Shown here piece after piece: positions 31,736-39,549 of a stretch of DNA of 64,000 nucleotides; position 1 is the stretch's first letter, and the number at the start of each line of letters is the position of its first letter. A model generated the notes under the pieces. The model worked only from the letters and a program-made list of their open reading frames with translations. It had not been told where the DNA came from and searched no databases. This stretch comes from Streptomyces albipurpureus (lineage in GTDB: Bacteria; Actinomycetota; Actinomycetes; Streptomycetales; Streptomycetaceae). The stretch lies in contig NZ_JAMQAW010000040.1 in NCBI RefSeq assembly GCF_023701525.1, positions 58,366 to 122,365 of the forward strand, read 5' to 3'. Both the position numbers and the translations under genes were made by a program.

Positions 31736-32241
31736 ACGGCACCCCCCGTCCCCAGCACGACTCCCCCAACACCTCAGGGGCCTCCAGGACCGCCAAGGAC
31801 TCCAAAATATCCGAGAAGCCCGAGAAGCCTGAGAAGTCCGAGCACTCCGAGACCGAAGAGCTTCGTGCCCGGGCAGAAGACACCCGGGAACAGCTGGGAC
31901 AGACGGTCGACGCCCTCGCCGCGAAGGCCGATGTGAGGGCTCGGGCGAAGCAGACCGCCACCGAGGTGAAGGAGCAGGTGGGCGAGAAGGCGGCGCAGGC
32001 CAAGCAGACCGCCACGGAGGTGCGGGAGCAGGTGGGTGAGAAGGCGGCGCAGGCCAGGACCCAACTGACGGAAGCCGCAACGGCGGTGAGCGAGAAGATC
32101 CGTGAGGCGACACCGCAGCAGGTTCAGGACACCACCGTGTTGGTCGCCAAGACGGCACGGGCCAGGCGCACCCCGCTGCTGGCCGCCGCTGTCACGGTCG
32201 TCGCGGTGGCACTGCTGGTTCAGCGGCGGAGGCGCCGATGA
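31732..32241 (+). CDS. DUF3618-like protein with duplicated amphipathic helix
   Basis: A 169-residue protein. An Lys/Glu/Pro-rich N-terminus (SKISEKPEKPEKSEHSE) leads into the DUF3618 element TEELRARAEDTREQLGQTVDAL. Then comes an 18-residue duplication, AKQTATEVKEQVGEKAAQ followed by AKQTATEVREQVGEKAAQ, an apolipoprotein- or LEA-like amphipathic repeat. One C-terminal membrane helix (LLAAAVTVVAVALLV) ends in RRRRR. Start and stop overlap both neighbours by ATGA, so three proteins are made in fixed stoichiometry, probably an envelope stress module. Confidence 0.88.
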   Translation: MNGTPRPQHDSPNTSGASRTAKDSKISEKPEKPEKSEHSETEELRARAEDTREQLGQTVDALAAKADVRARAKQTATEVKEQVGEKAAQAKQTATEVREQVGEKAAQARTQLTEAATAVSEKIREATPQQVQDTTVLVAKTARARRTPLLAAAVTVVAVALLVQRRRRR

Positions 32242-32504
32242 AGATCTCGAAGATCCTGTACAAGCCGGTGGGATTCGGTGTCGGCGCCCTGAGTGGTATG
32301 GCTGCCAGCGCGGTGTTCGGACAGGTCTGGAAGCGGCTCGGGCGGGACGATGAGGCACCGAGCCCCACCGACGAGCAGCGCGGCTGGGGCGAGGTGCTGC
32401 TTGCGGCAGCGCTGCAAGGAGCGATATTCGCGGTGGTCAAGGCTTCCGTGGAGCGTGGTGGGGCCACCGCGACCCGCCGGTTCACCGGGGCCTGGCCGGA
32501 CTGA
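32238..32504 (+). CDS. DUF4235-like membrane protein
   Basis: An 88-residue protein starting with ATG inside the stop of the DUF3618 gene. Two hydrophobic segments are present (ILYKPVGFGVGALSGMAASAVFGQVW and EVLLAAALQGAIFAVVKASVERGG), the second bearing the GAIFAVVKA pattern typical of DUF4235. Function unknown; it is the last gene of the Holin-X/DUF3618/DUF4235 unit, a combination frequent in actinobacteria. Confidence 0.87.
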   Translation: MKISKILYKPVGFGVGALSGMAASAVFGQVWKRLGRDDEAPSPTDEQRGWGEVLLAAALQGAIFAVVKASVERGGATATRRFTGAWPD

Positions 32505-32664
32505 GGGCTGTCCCGCAATCTGGGCGGATCAGCGTGCGGCGTCAGATGATGGGGGGCCACCCGGGCCGCCAGGCCCACGGGGTGGGGGTACCTCCCGGGC
32601 CCCCAGGCCCAGGGGGATGCCGTAGCTGTCGTCGCGCGCCCGTCAGGGACTGCGGGACACCCTT
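32504..32664. repeat. Intergenic palindromic repeat element, 161 bp
   Basis: Terminal arms AGGGCTGTCCCGCA (32504-32517) and TGCGGGACACCCTT (32651-32664) are inverted and nearly complementary. The interior contains further imperfect inverted segments rich in G- and C-runs (about 32546-32622). The arrangement resembles dispersed palindromic or MITE-like repeats in streptomycete intergenic regions. The left arm includes the stop codon of the DUF4235 gene. Confidence 0.65.
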
Positions 32665-32691
32665 TAGGCCCCGGCCATCTGCGCATTCGGT

Positions 32692-32727
32692 GCGGCCCGA
32701 CCGGGGGCGATACCCGGGTCGGGCCGC
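32692..32727. terminator. Bidirectional terminator between DUF4235 and glkA
   Basis: GCGGCCCGACC (32692-32702) and GGTCGGGCCGC (32717-32727) form a perfect 11-bp stem with a 14-base loop. It lies between two convergent transcription units. Confidence 0.82.
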
Positions 32728-32774
32728 GCTGCCGTTGTGGCAGGCGGGCAGCCGAAAGCGTCGGGGGAAGGCCC

Positions 32775-33716
32775 CTAGCCCTGGCGGGCCAGGTCGGCCG
32801 CACCCACCAGGCCCGCCTTGTTGCCCAGCTGGGCCGCGAGGACCTGGGCGTGGGGACGCCACTGTCCGCCGATCAACCAGCGGCGGTAGGACTTGCGGAT
32901 CGGTCCGAGCACCAGCTCGCCCTCATCCGAGACACCGCCGCCCACGATAAAGGCCGACGGGTCGAACAGGGACGCCAGATCCGCCAGCCCGGCGCCCGCC
33001 CAGCGGGCGAGCTCCCGGAACGAGTCGGTCGCGACCGGGTCGCCCTGTCGCGCCGCGGCGCTGACGTGCTTGCCCTCGATGCCGTCCGGGGTGCCGTCGC
33101 CGAGGCCCAGCAGGACCTTGGCGTTCTCGGGCGTCGCGTTGGCACGCTGCCGGGCGTAGCGGACCAGGGCGCGGCCCGACGCGTACTGCTCCCAACAGCC
33201 CTGGCTGCCGCAGCCGCAGAGCAGGCCGTCCGGCACTACGCGGATATGACCGAACTCGGCGGCCACGCCATAGCGCCCGCGGCGCAGCTTGTTGCCGATG
33301 ATGATCCCGCCGCCGAGCCCGGTGCCGAGCGTGATGCAGATGACGTCGTCGTGGCCCTGTCCCGCGCCGAAGCGGTACTCGCCCCAGGCCGCCGCGTTGG
33401 CGTCGTTCTCGACGACCACCGGGAGGCCGGTACGCTGCTCGACCTTGTCTTTCAGCGGCTCATGGCGCCAGTCGATGTTGGGTGCGAACAAGACGGTGGC
33501 CCGCTTGTCGTCGACATAGCCGGCCGCGCCGATGCCGACGGCTTCGACCTGGTGGCCCTTGCTGGCCGCGCCGACCGCCGTGCAGATGGCGTCCACGATG
33601 CCGCTGGGTGTCGGTGGGGTGGGCACCTTGTGTGTGTCAAGGATCGTGCCCGCCTCGTCGACAACGCCCGCAGCGATCTTGGTGCCGCCGATATCGACGC
33701 CGATGGTGAGTCCCAT
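32775..33716 (-). CDS. glkA: Glucokinase, ROK family
   Basis: A 313-residue ROK glucokinase with GAGGGAC before ATG 33716. The phosphate motif is GVDIGGTKIAAGVVD. The catalytic region VVENDANAAAWGEYRFGAG contains the base Asp, followed by TLGTGLGGGIIIG and the ROK zinc motif CGCGSQGCWEQYASG. In S. coelicolor GlkA phosphorylates glucose and is the main mediator of carbon catabolite repression. The DUF5304 gene is immediately upstream. Confidence 0.96.
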   Translation of the reverse strand: MGLTIGVDIGGTKIAAGVVDEAGTILDTHKVPTPPTPSGIVDAICTAVGAASKGHQVEAVGIGAAGYVDDKRATVLFAPNIDWRHEPLKDKVEQRTGLPVVVENDANAAAWGEYRFGAGQGHDDVICITLGTGLGGGIIIGNKLRRGRYGVAAEFGHIRVVPDGLLCGCGSQGCWEQYASGRALVRYARQRANATPENAKVLLGLGDGTPDGIEGKHVSAAARQGDPVATDSFRELARWAGAGLADLASLFDPSAFIVGGGVSDEGELVLGPIRKSYRRWLIGGQWRPHAQVLAAQLGNKAGLVGAADLARQG

Positions 33717-33779
33717 GTGTCCCTCAGTTCCCGGTATAGCCACTGGCGCCAACCGTACCTGAGGGCCGTTGGACCATGA

Positions 33780-34289
33780 TCAGTCGAGATCGATGGGCTC
33801 GCCGCTACCCGGGCCGTCGTCCTTCTTCGAGCCGTCCTTCTTGAAGCCGTCTGCCTTCGGGCCGCCCTTCTCCAAGGGGTCCTTGTCCGGGGCGTCAGCC
33901 TTGGCCTCGCTCGACGAGTCACCTGGTCCCTGGGTCCAACGCCGCTCCTGGCCCTCGACGGCGGAGCGATAGGCGGCGAGCAGTTCGCCGCCCGCGGCCG
34001 CGAGGTGGTCAAAGACCTGGGGGTTGCGTTCGAGGACCGGCTCAACCGCGGACTTGGCCTGGTTGACCAGTTGCTGTACGGCGCTCTGGGCTGCCACTCC
34101 CGGCAGCGAGGACTGAAACTCCGAGACCTTGTCGGCGACCGCCCCGAAGAGCTTCCGCAGCTCATCGCCGGCGGAGCCGGGCGGTGAACCGTACTCGGCG
34201 CGGCGGCGGGCCTTCTCCGCCGCGAGGTCTTCGGCGCATGCGTCAGCCCAGGCGTCAGCGTCGGCGGGCCGCTCGGTGGCATCGCTCAT
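33780..34289 (-). CDS. DUF5304-like protein encoded next to glkA (SCO2127-like)
   Basis: A 169-residue soluble protein with AGGAGTACGCC before ATG 34289. An acidic N-terminus (ADAWADACAEDLAAEKARRRAEYG) is followed by helices (DELRKLFGAVADKVSEF; AVQQLVNQAKSAVEPVL; FDHLAAAGGELLAAYRSAVEGQERRW). The tail is Lys/Asp/Gly-rich and disordered. It lies 63 bp upstream of glkA on the same strand. Its counterpart in S. coelicolor, sco2127, has been reported to influence glucose uptake and catabolite repression, so a role in glucose signalling is plausible. Confidence 0.82.
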   Translation of the reverse strand: MSDATERPADADAWADACAEDLAAEKARRRAEYGSPPGSAGDELRKLFGAVADKVSEFQSSLPGVAAQSAVQQLVNQAKSAVEPVLERNPQVFDHLAAAGGELLAAYRSAVEGQERRWTQGPGDSSSEAKADAPDKDPLEKGGPKADGFKKDGSKKDDGPGSGEPIDLD

Positions 34290-34367
34290 GGCGTACTCCT
34301 GCACAGGGCGTTTGGTCCGGCGATGGGTATTCGTACACTCGACGGTACCCGAACGAACGTGACCGGT

Positions 34368-35657
34368 TCAGCGGGTACGCGGCCACAGATCGGGGTCGGG
34401 GGTGAATCGAACCCGCAGCGCGCCATCGGTGAGCGCCGCCCCGGAGACGGTGCAACGGCGCAGCAGGGACGGCAGCGGAACGATCCTGCGGAACGGTCCG
34501 ACGGTGAGGACCAGTTCTTCGCCCCGGCGCACCAGATGGACATCTCCCTTGACGGCCCCGGGCAGGGAGAGCACCCAGACGAAGGTGCCGTCCTCGGAGC
34601 GTTGGTCGATGACCCGCTTCGATGGGAGGTCATCGCCAGGGGTGCCAGCGGCAAGGTAGGTGTCGGCGGCGGTGGTTCCTGCCGGGCCGCGGGCGGTGTG
34701 TCGGTGCAGTTCGGCGCCGATATCACGCAGTGCATCGAGGCCCCGCGGGTCCCGCCCGGCATGGGCGACCTCACTGACCGGGGAGTGCGGCCCCCACTCG
34801 TCGTACCACTCGTGCAGGGTCTTCTCCTGCTGCGCGGCGAGCCCCGCGAGCCAGGGGTCGGCGGAGTGACGCGGAAGGACCCGGTTGGCGATGACCTGGT
34901 CTATCCGCAGGTCATGCAGGGCCAGGCCGGTCCGGGCGGTCCGCAGCGCGTCGGCCGCGGTCAGGCCGGGTTCGGCGACCAGTCTCAGCACCGTATCGGG
35001 GGACTCGATCACCTGCTGGACCGCGGCGAGTTCCGCGTCCAGGCGGGCCGTCGTCTCGTACAGCCAGTGGGCGGGCATCGGGACCCCGGCGAACGAGGCG
35101 AGTAGGGGCCGCAGGGCACGAGCGGCCTGCCGCTCGGGCGGCAGCAGCCGGCGCAGATAGCGGCGGAGCTGTTCGGGGAGGGCGAGCAGCGCGATCGTCT
35201 CCCGCACGGGCGGCATGTCGACGACGACGGTGTCCCAGTCGCCAAGGGCGGCCGCGGCCAGGGCTCTGAGGAGTGCGGCCTGTTCGCTGCCGGGGAGTTC
35301 CGTCAGTTCCTCGTCCGCGAGCCGGGTGGCGCCGAGCAGATCGAGAGCGGTCGAGGCGCGTTCCTGCAGGGCCAGGAACTCGGTCCGGAAGCGGGCAGCG
35401 CTGTCGATACGGGCGGCCCACAGCCCTTCGGTGATCTCAACGGCGTGGAAGCCGTCGGAGAGCTCGGTGGTGCGCAGTCCTGGCGCGGGGGCCACCGGCA
35501 CACCGAGGACGGGAGCGGGGTCGGTGGAGAGGAACAGCACCCGGGTCACAGGTGCGTCGGGGTTCACTGCCGCGGATTCGGCCGCGACGAGCGCGGTCGC
35601 CGCGGCGACGGTGGTGCGGCCCGCGCCTCCGAGGCCGGTGACGAGGACCTGCCGCAT
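34368..35657 (-). CDS. ArsA-like P-loop protein with altered Walker A and C-terminal HSP20-like domain
   Basis: A 429-residue member of the ArsA/GET3 (anion-transporting ATPase) family. The N-terminal P-loop reads TGLGGAGRTT, where ArsA has KGGxGKTT, so both the signature Lys and the P-loop Lys are missing (Leu and Arg instead). Later elements are present: LFLSTDPAPVLG, VVVDMPPVRETI and IANRVLP. The last ~75 residues (FVWVLSLPGAVKGDVHLVRR..LVLTVGPFRRIVPLP) form the HSP20-like ArsA domain. The ATG shares its first base with the stop of the SRPBCC gene (TGATG). Nucleotide use is uncertain and it may be a pseudo-ATPase. Confidence 0.83.
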   Translation of the reverse strand: MRQVLVTGLGGAGRTTVAAATALVAAESAAVNPDAPVTRVLFLSTDPAPVLGVPVAPAPGLRTTELSDGFHAVEITEGLWAARIDSAARFRTEFLALQERASTALDLLGATRLADEELTELPGSEQAALLRALAAAALGDWDTVVVDMPPVRETIALLALPEQLRRYLRRLLPPERQAARALRPLLASFAGVPMPAHWLYETTARLDAELAAVQQVIESPDTVLRLVAEPGLTAADALRTARTGLALHDLRIDQVIANRVLPRHSADPWLAGLAAQQEKTLHEWYDEWGPHSPVSEVAHAGRDPRGLDALRDIGAELHRHTARGPAGTTAADTYLAAGTPGDDLPSKRVIDQRSEDGTFVWVLSLPGAVKGDVHLVRRGEELVLTVGPFRRIVPLPSLLRRCTVSGAALTDGALRVRFTPDPDLWPRTR

Positions 35658-36106
35658 CAGTGGGTCTGTCCGCTCTCGACGCGCTTCTTCAGCCCGTCCA
35701 GGGCCCGGTCGATGATGACCTTCTCCGCCTTGCGCTTGATCATCCCGAGCATGGGGATCTTGACGTCGACGGTGAGTCGGTAGGTGACCTCGGTGCGATC
35801 GCCACCGCCGACGGGGGTGAGGGTGTAGGAGCCGTCGATGGCCCGCAGCATCTGGGACTTGACCAGGGTCCAACTGACCTGGTTCGCACCGTTCCAGGTG
35901 TACGCCAGGGTGTGGTCGTCCTTGATCGCACCGGCGTCGAGGACCAGTCTGACCTGCTCGGCGCGGCCCTCGGTGTCTCTGGAGATCACCTCGGCCTGCT
36001 TCACTTCGCCGGTCCACTCGGGGTAGCGGTCGAAGTCGGAGATCACTCCCATCACTTCGGCCGGCGCCGCCTCAATGGTGATGCTTGAGCTGGTGTGTTC
36101 CGCCAT
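35657..36106 (-). CDS. SRPBCC-family (polyketide cyclase/START-like) protein
   Basis: A 149-residue helix-grip protein. Typical START-like sequence: SSSITIEAAPAEVMGVISDFDRYPEWTGEVKQAEVI, AYTWNGANQVSWTLVKSQML, GGGDRTEVTYRLTVDVKIPMLG and a final long helix (AEKVIIDRALDGLKKRVES). Such proteins bind hydrophobic ligands. Translation is coupled to the ArsA-like gene by the TGATG junction, suggesting a shared lipid- or protein-handling task. Confidence 0.87.
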   Translation of the reverse strand: MAEHTSSSITIEAAPAEVMGVISDFDRYPEWTGEVKQAEVISRDTEGRAEQVRLVLDAGAIKDDHTLAYTWNGANQVSWTLVKSQMLRAIDGSYTLTPVGGGDRTEVTYRLTVDVKIPMLGMIKRKAEKVIIDRALDGLKKRVESGQTH

Positions 36107-36257
36107 CGCTGCGGCTCCCTGGAGTGCGGTACGGACCGGTTACTGATGGTGCAGAGGCTATCGCGACCGAGGGTGACGTCCGGCTGCGGCCCTCCGGCGC
36201 CGAATCGGGAGCGGAGCCCCGGCGCGGGGAGGATTCACCGGCTGGGTGGGGTGGGCT

Positions 36258-37025
36258 TCACCACTCCAGGGTCCACGGTCGGCCGGTCGAGGCGAAATGC
36301 CCGACGTTCACACACTCGGTCGCCCCGACACGCATCCGGGGGACGAGGGGCTGATGGACATGGCCGAAGAGGGCGTAGCGGGGGCGGGTGCGGTGAATGG
36401 CGTCCAGCAGCGCCGAGCTTCCCCGCTCAAAACGGCGGGCGACGGTGTCATAGGTCAGCTCCGGCATCTCCGGCGGAATGTGCGAGCAGAGCACATCGAC
36501 CTCACCGAGCGCCTCGACCTTGGCCGCGTAGTCCTCGTCCGAGATCTCATAGGGGGTGTGCATCGGGGTGCGCAGACCTCCCCCGACGAAGCCGAAGGTC
36601 AAACCGCCGATCTCGGCCCGTTGACCATCGAGGACCGTGGTGCCCTCATGGGCGTATTCCGGCCATAGTGCAGGGATATCGACATTGCCGTAGGTGGCGT
36701 ACGTAGGAGTGGGGAAAGCGGCGAAGAGTTCGGCGTACTGACGGCGTACCGCCAGCTCAATGGTGCCGTCCCGGTCCTCCCCCAGTTCCGCCCAGAGGCC
36801 GCGGGCCAGCTCGCGGGCCTCGTCAAAGCGGCGGGCAGTGCGCAGCTCCACGATCAGCTCGGCGTTCTCCAGACCGAACAGATCAGGGAAAATGCCGCGT
36901 GAACGGTCGGCGTAGTCGAGGAAGAGGACAAGGTCGCCGAGGCAGACCAAGGCATCGGCGCCCTCCCCCGCTCTGGCGAGATCCTGGGTGTTGCCGTGCA
37001 CATCACTGATCACATTGACCCGCAT
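36258..37025 (-). CDS. Metallophosphoesterase family protein
   Basis: A 255-residue calcineurin-like phosphoesterase starting at ATG 37025. Metal-binding motifs occur in order: ISDVHGN (DxH), CLGDLVLFLDY (GDxxD-like), TYGNVDIP (GNxD in place of GNHE), LCSHIPPE (H) and ALFGHVHQPL (GHxH). It may be a phosphodiesterase acting on nucleotides or phospho-compounds. It is monocistronic as far as can be seen. The substrate is not predictable. Confidence 0.86.
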   Translation of the reverse strand: MRVNVISDVHGNTQDLARAGEGADALVCLGDLVLFLDYADRSRGIFPDLFGLENAELIVELRTARRFDEARELARGLWAELGEDRDGTIELAVRRQYAELFAAFPTPTYATYGNVDIPALWPEYAHEGTTVLDGQRAEIGGLTFGFVGGGLRTPMHTPYEISDEDYAAKVEALGEVDVLCSHIPPEMPELTYDTVARRFERGSSALLDAIHRTRPRYALFGHVHQPLVPRMRVGATECVNVGHFASTGRPWTLEW

Positions 37026-37301
37026 GGCGGTCACCCTAGGGCGCAGTCGCGGTGGCTGGACAGTAGGGCAGGCCGGTCGTTCTTCCGGGTCCGGGGAGGA
37101 GTGCACTACTCTGCGCGAAGTACTGCCATATGCATGTGATGCAGGGAACATCTGGCCGGAAACCCCTACCCGGAACCGAGTACCGGTGGGTAACGTCCGG
37201 GCAGTCGATTCCGCTCACCCCTGAGCACCAGCCCGTTCTTGGACCGCAGCCGGTGCACTACACAGAGCCGTGGCGCCGGAGCCCGATGAGGAGCAGCAGT
37301 T

Positions 37302-39098
37302 TTGCGCGAGTTCAGCCTTCCGGCCCTGTACGAGGTCCCGTCGGACGGAAACCTGACAGACCTGATCCGCCGCAACGCAGCGCAGCACCCCGATGTCGCG
37401 GTCGTCGGCAGGAAGGTCGCGGGCGGCTGGGAGGATGTCACCGCCCGGCAGTTCCTCGCCGAGGTGCGATCGGCCGCCAAGGGGCTGATCGCGGCGGGCA
37501 TCCAACCGGGTGACCGTGTGGCCCTGATGTCCCGTACCCGGTATGAGTGGGTGCAGCTGGACTTCGCGATCTGGAGCGCCGGGGCGGTGACCGTGCCGGT
37601 GTACGAGACCAGCTCGGCCGAGCAGGTCTCCTGGATCTTCTCCGACTCCGGCGCGGTCGCCGCGCTCGTGGAGAGCGACGCCCATATCGCCGCGGTGGAG
37701 TCCGTACGCGATCGACTGCCGGCGCTGCGTCATCTCTGGGGGATCGACGGCGGCGCGGTGGCCGAGCTGATCTCGATGGGCGCCGAGGTCGAGGACTCGG
37801 TCGTGGACGAGCGGACCAGGGCCGCCAAGGCGGACGACCCGGCCACCATCGTCTACACCTCGGGTACCACCGGGCGTCCCAAGGGCTGTGTGCTCACTCA
37901 CCGCAGCTTCTTCGCCGAATGCGGCAACGCGGTGGAGCGGTTGAAGCCGCTCTTCCGTACGGGCGAGTGCTCGGTGCTGCTGTTCCTCCCAGCCGCACAT
38001 GTCTTCGGTCGGCTGGTCGAGGTGGCCGCCGTGATGGCCCCGATCAAGCTGGGCTGTGTGTCCGATGTGAAGAATCTGACCGATGAGCTGGCCTCCTTCC
38101 AGCCGACGCTGATCCTCGGCGTACCCCGGGTCTTCGAGAAGGTCTACAACGGGGCACGCGCCAAGGCGCAGGCCGACGGCAAGGGCAAGATCTTCGATAT
38201 GGCCGCACAGACGGCCATCTCCTACAGCCGGGCCCTGGACACCGCGAAGGGCCCGTCGTTCGGGCTGCGGATCAAGCACAAGATCTTTGATCGGCTGGTC
38301 TACGGCAAGCTGCGGACGGTGCTGGGCGGGCGCGGCGAGTACGCGATCTCCGGTGGCGCTCCCCTGGGCGAGCGCCTGGGGCACTTCTTCCGCGGCATCG
38401 GCTTCACCGTCCTTGAGGGGTACGGCCTCACCGAGTCATGCGCGGCGACCGCTTTCAACCCGTGGGACCGGCAGAAGATCGGCACCGTCGGGCAGCCGCT
38501 GCCGGGATCGGTGGTGCGGATCGCCGACGACGGTGAGGTGCTGCTGCACGGTGAGCACCTCTTCCAGGGCTACTGGAACAACGCGGCGGCCACCGCGGAG
38601 GCGCTGGCCGACGGCTGGTTCCACACCGGTGACATCGGTGCGCTCGATCAGGACGGGTACCTCACGATCACGGGGCGCAAGAAGGAGATCCTGGTGACCG
38701 CGGGCGGCAAGAACGTCGCTCCCGCGGTGATCGAGGACCGTATCCGCGCCCATGCCCTGATCGCGGAGTGCATGGTGGTGGGCGACGGGCGGCCCTTCGT
38801 CGGGGCGCTGATCACGCTGGACGAGGACTTCCTCGGCCGCTGGGCGGCCGACCACGGCAAACCCGCCGGATCGACCGCGGCCGTGCTCCGGGAGGACCCT
38901 GAGCTGTTGGCCGAGATCCAGCGGGCGGTGGACGACGGCAACGCGGCCGTCTCCAAGGCGGAGTCGGTGCGCAGGTTCCGGATCCTGGCCGCTCAGTTCA
39001 CCGAGGACGCCGGGCACATCACCCCGTCGCTGAAGCTGAAGCGCAATGTGGTGGCGAAGGACTTCGCGGATGAGATCGAGGGGATCTACCGCGGCTAG
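37302..39098 (+). CDS. Long-chain fatty acyl-CoA ligase (FadD15-like), TTG start
   Basis: A 598-residue AMP-forming ligase. P-loop-like VYTSGTTGRPKGCVLTH lies at about residue 185, followed by FLPAAHVFGR, GVPRVFEKVYN, SGGAPLGERLGHFFRGIG, EGYGLTES, GWFHTGDIG, GRKKEILVTAGGKNVAP and the terminal lysine region PSLKLKRNVV. It activates fatty acids via acyl-adenylate at the cytoplasmic membrane. The start is TTG 37302, with GAGGAG eight or nine bases upstream and no alternative ATG before conserved sequence (REFSLPALYEV). Confidence 0.92.
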   Translation: MREFSLPALYEVPSDGNLTDLIRRNAAQHPDVAVVGRKVAGGWEDVTARQFLAEVRSAAKGLIAAGIQPGDRVALMSRTRYEWVQLDFAIWSAGAVTVPVYETSSAEQVSWIFSDSGAVAALVESDAHIAAVESVRDRLPALRHLWGIDGGAVAELISMGAEVEDSVVDERTRAAKADDPATIVYTSGTTGRPKGCVLTHRSFFAECGNAVERLKPLFRTGECSVLLFLPAAHVFGRLVEVAAVMAPIKLGCVSDVKNLTDELASFQPTLILGVPRVFEKVYNGARAKAQADGKGKIFDMAAQTAISYSRALDTAKGPSFGLRIKHKIFDRLVYGKLRTVLGGRGEYAISGGAPLGERLGHFFRGIGFTVLEGYGLTESCAATAFNPWDRQKIGTVGQPLPGSVVRIADDGEVLLHGEHLFQGYWNNAAATAEALADGWFHTGDIGALDQDGYLTITGRKKEILVTAGGKNVAPAVIEDRIRAHALIAECMVVGDGRPFVGALITLDEDFLGRWAADHGKPAGSTAAVLREDPELLAEIQRAVDDGNAAVSKAESVRRFRILAAQFTEDAGHITPSLKLKRNVVAKDFADEIEGIYRG

Positions 39099-39549
39099 TA
39101 AGTGTTACGCCAGGTCCGGTCAGGCGGCCGGGCCCGAGTGCCGGACGACCAGACCGGGTGCCGGTGGGTCGGGTGCCGGTGGGTCGGGCGGGTGCGGTCT
39201 TGGCCGCCCGGACGGCAGACCCGGAGTGCCCCATCGCCGGCAACGGCGGGGGACGGCTCGACAGCTCACGGCAAGGGCCCGATACGGCCGAACCAGGACA
39301 CGGCGGCTGGCTGGCTGGCGATGCCCGCATATGACGGCGCATCGGATACCAGCTGATCTGGGGCACCGGCCGGGGAGCGGCGCACGGTCGTCCCGGGGCG
39401 GACCAAGAGCCGGGAGCCCTAGCCCTGCTTGGGCTCCGGGCCTTGGTCTCGGAGCGGCGCACGGTTGCCCCGGGGCGGACGACGAGCCCGGAGCCCCGAC
39501 CCTGCTCAGGCCTGGGGCCTTGGTCTCGGAGCGGCCCGGGCTCAAGGGG
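39099..39549. other. 451-bp intergenic region with two tandem repeats
   Basis: No gene is supported between the convergent acyl-CoA ligase and glycosyltransferase genes. A 15-bp unit GGGTGCCGGTGGGTC is duplicated at 39156-39185, and a 77-bp-period repeat fills 39374-39540 (listed separately). No clear simple terminator was found; the repeat may contribute one. Confidence 0.7.
39374..39540. repeat. 77-bp-period tandem repeat, two copies plus partial third
   Basis: Units begin with GGAGCGGCGCACGGT at 39374 and 39451, and with GGAGCGGCCCGGG at 39528, exactly 77 bp apart. Each full unit ends in GGGCCTTGGTCTC. The two full units differ at a minority of positions, so the duplication is not very recent. 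The array abuts the 3' end of the glycosyltransferase gene (39550). Confidence 0.85.
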
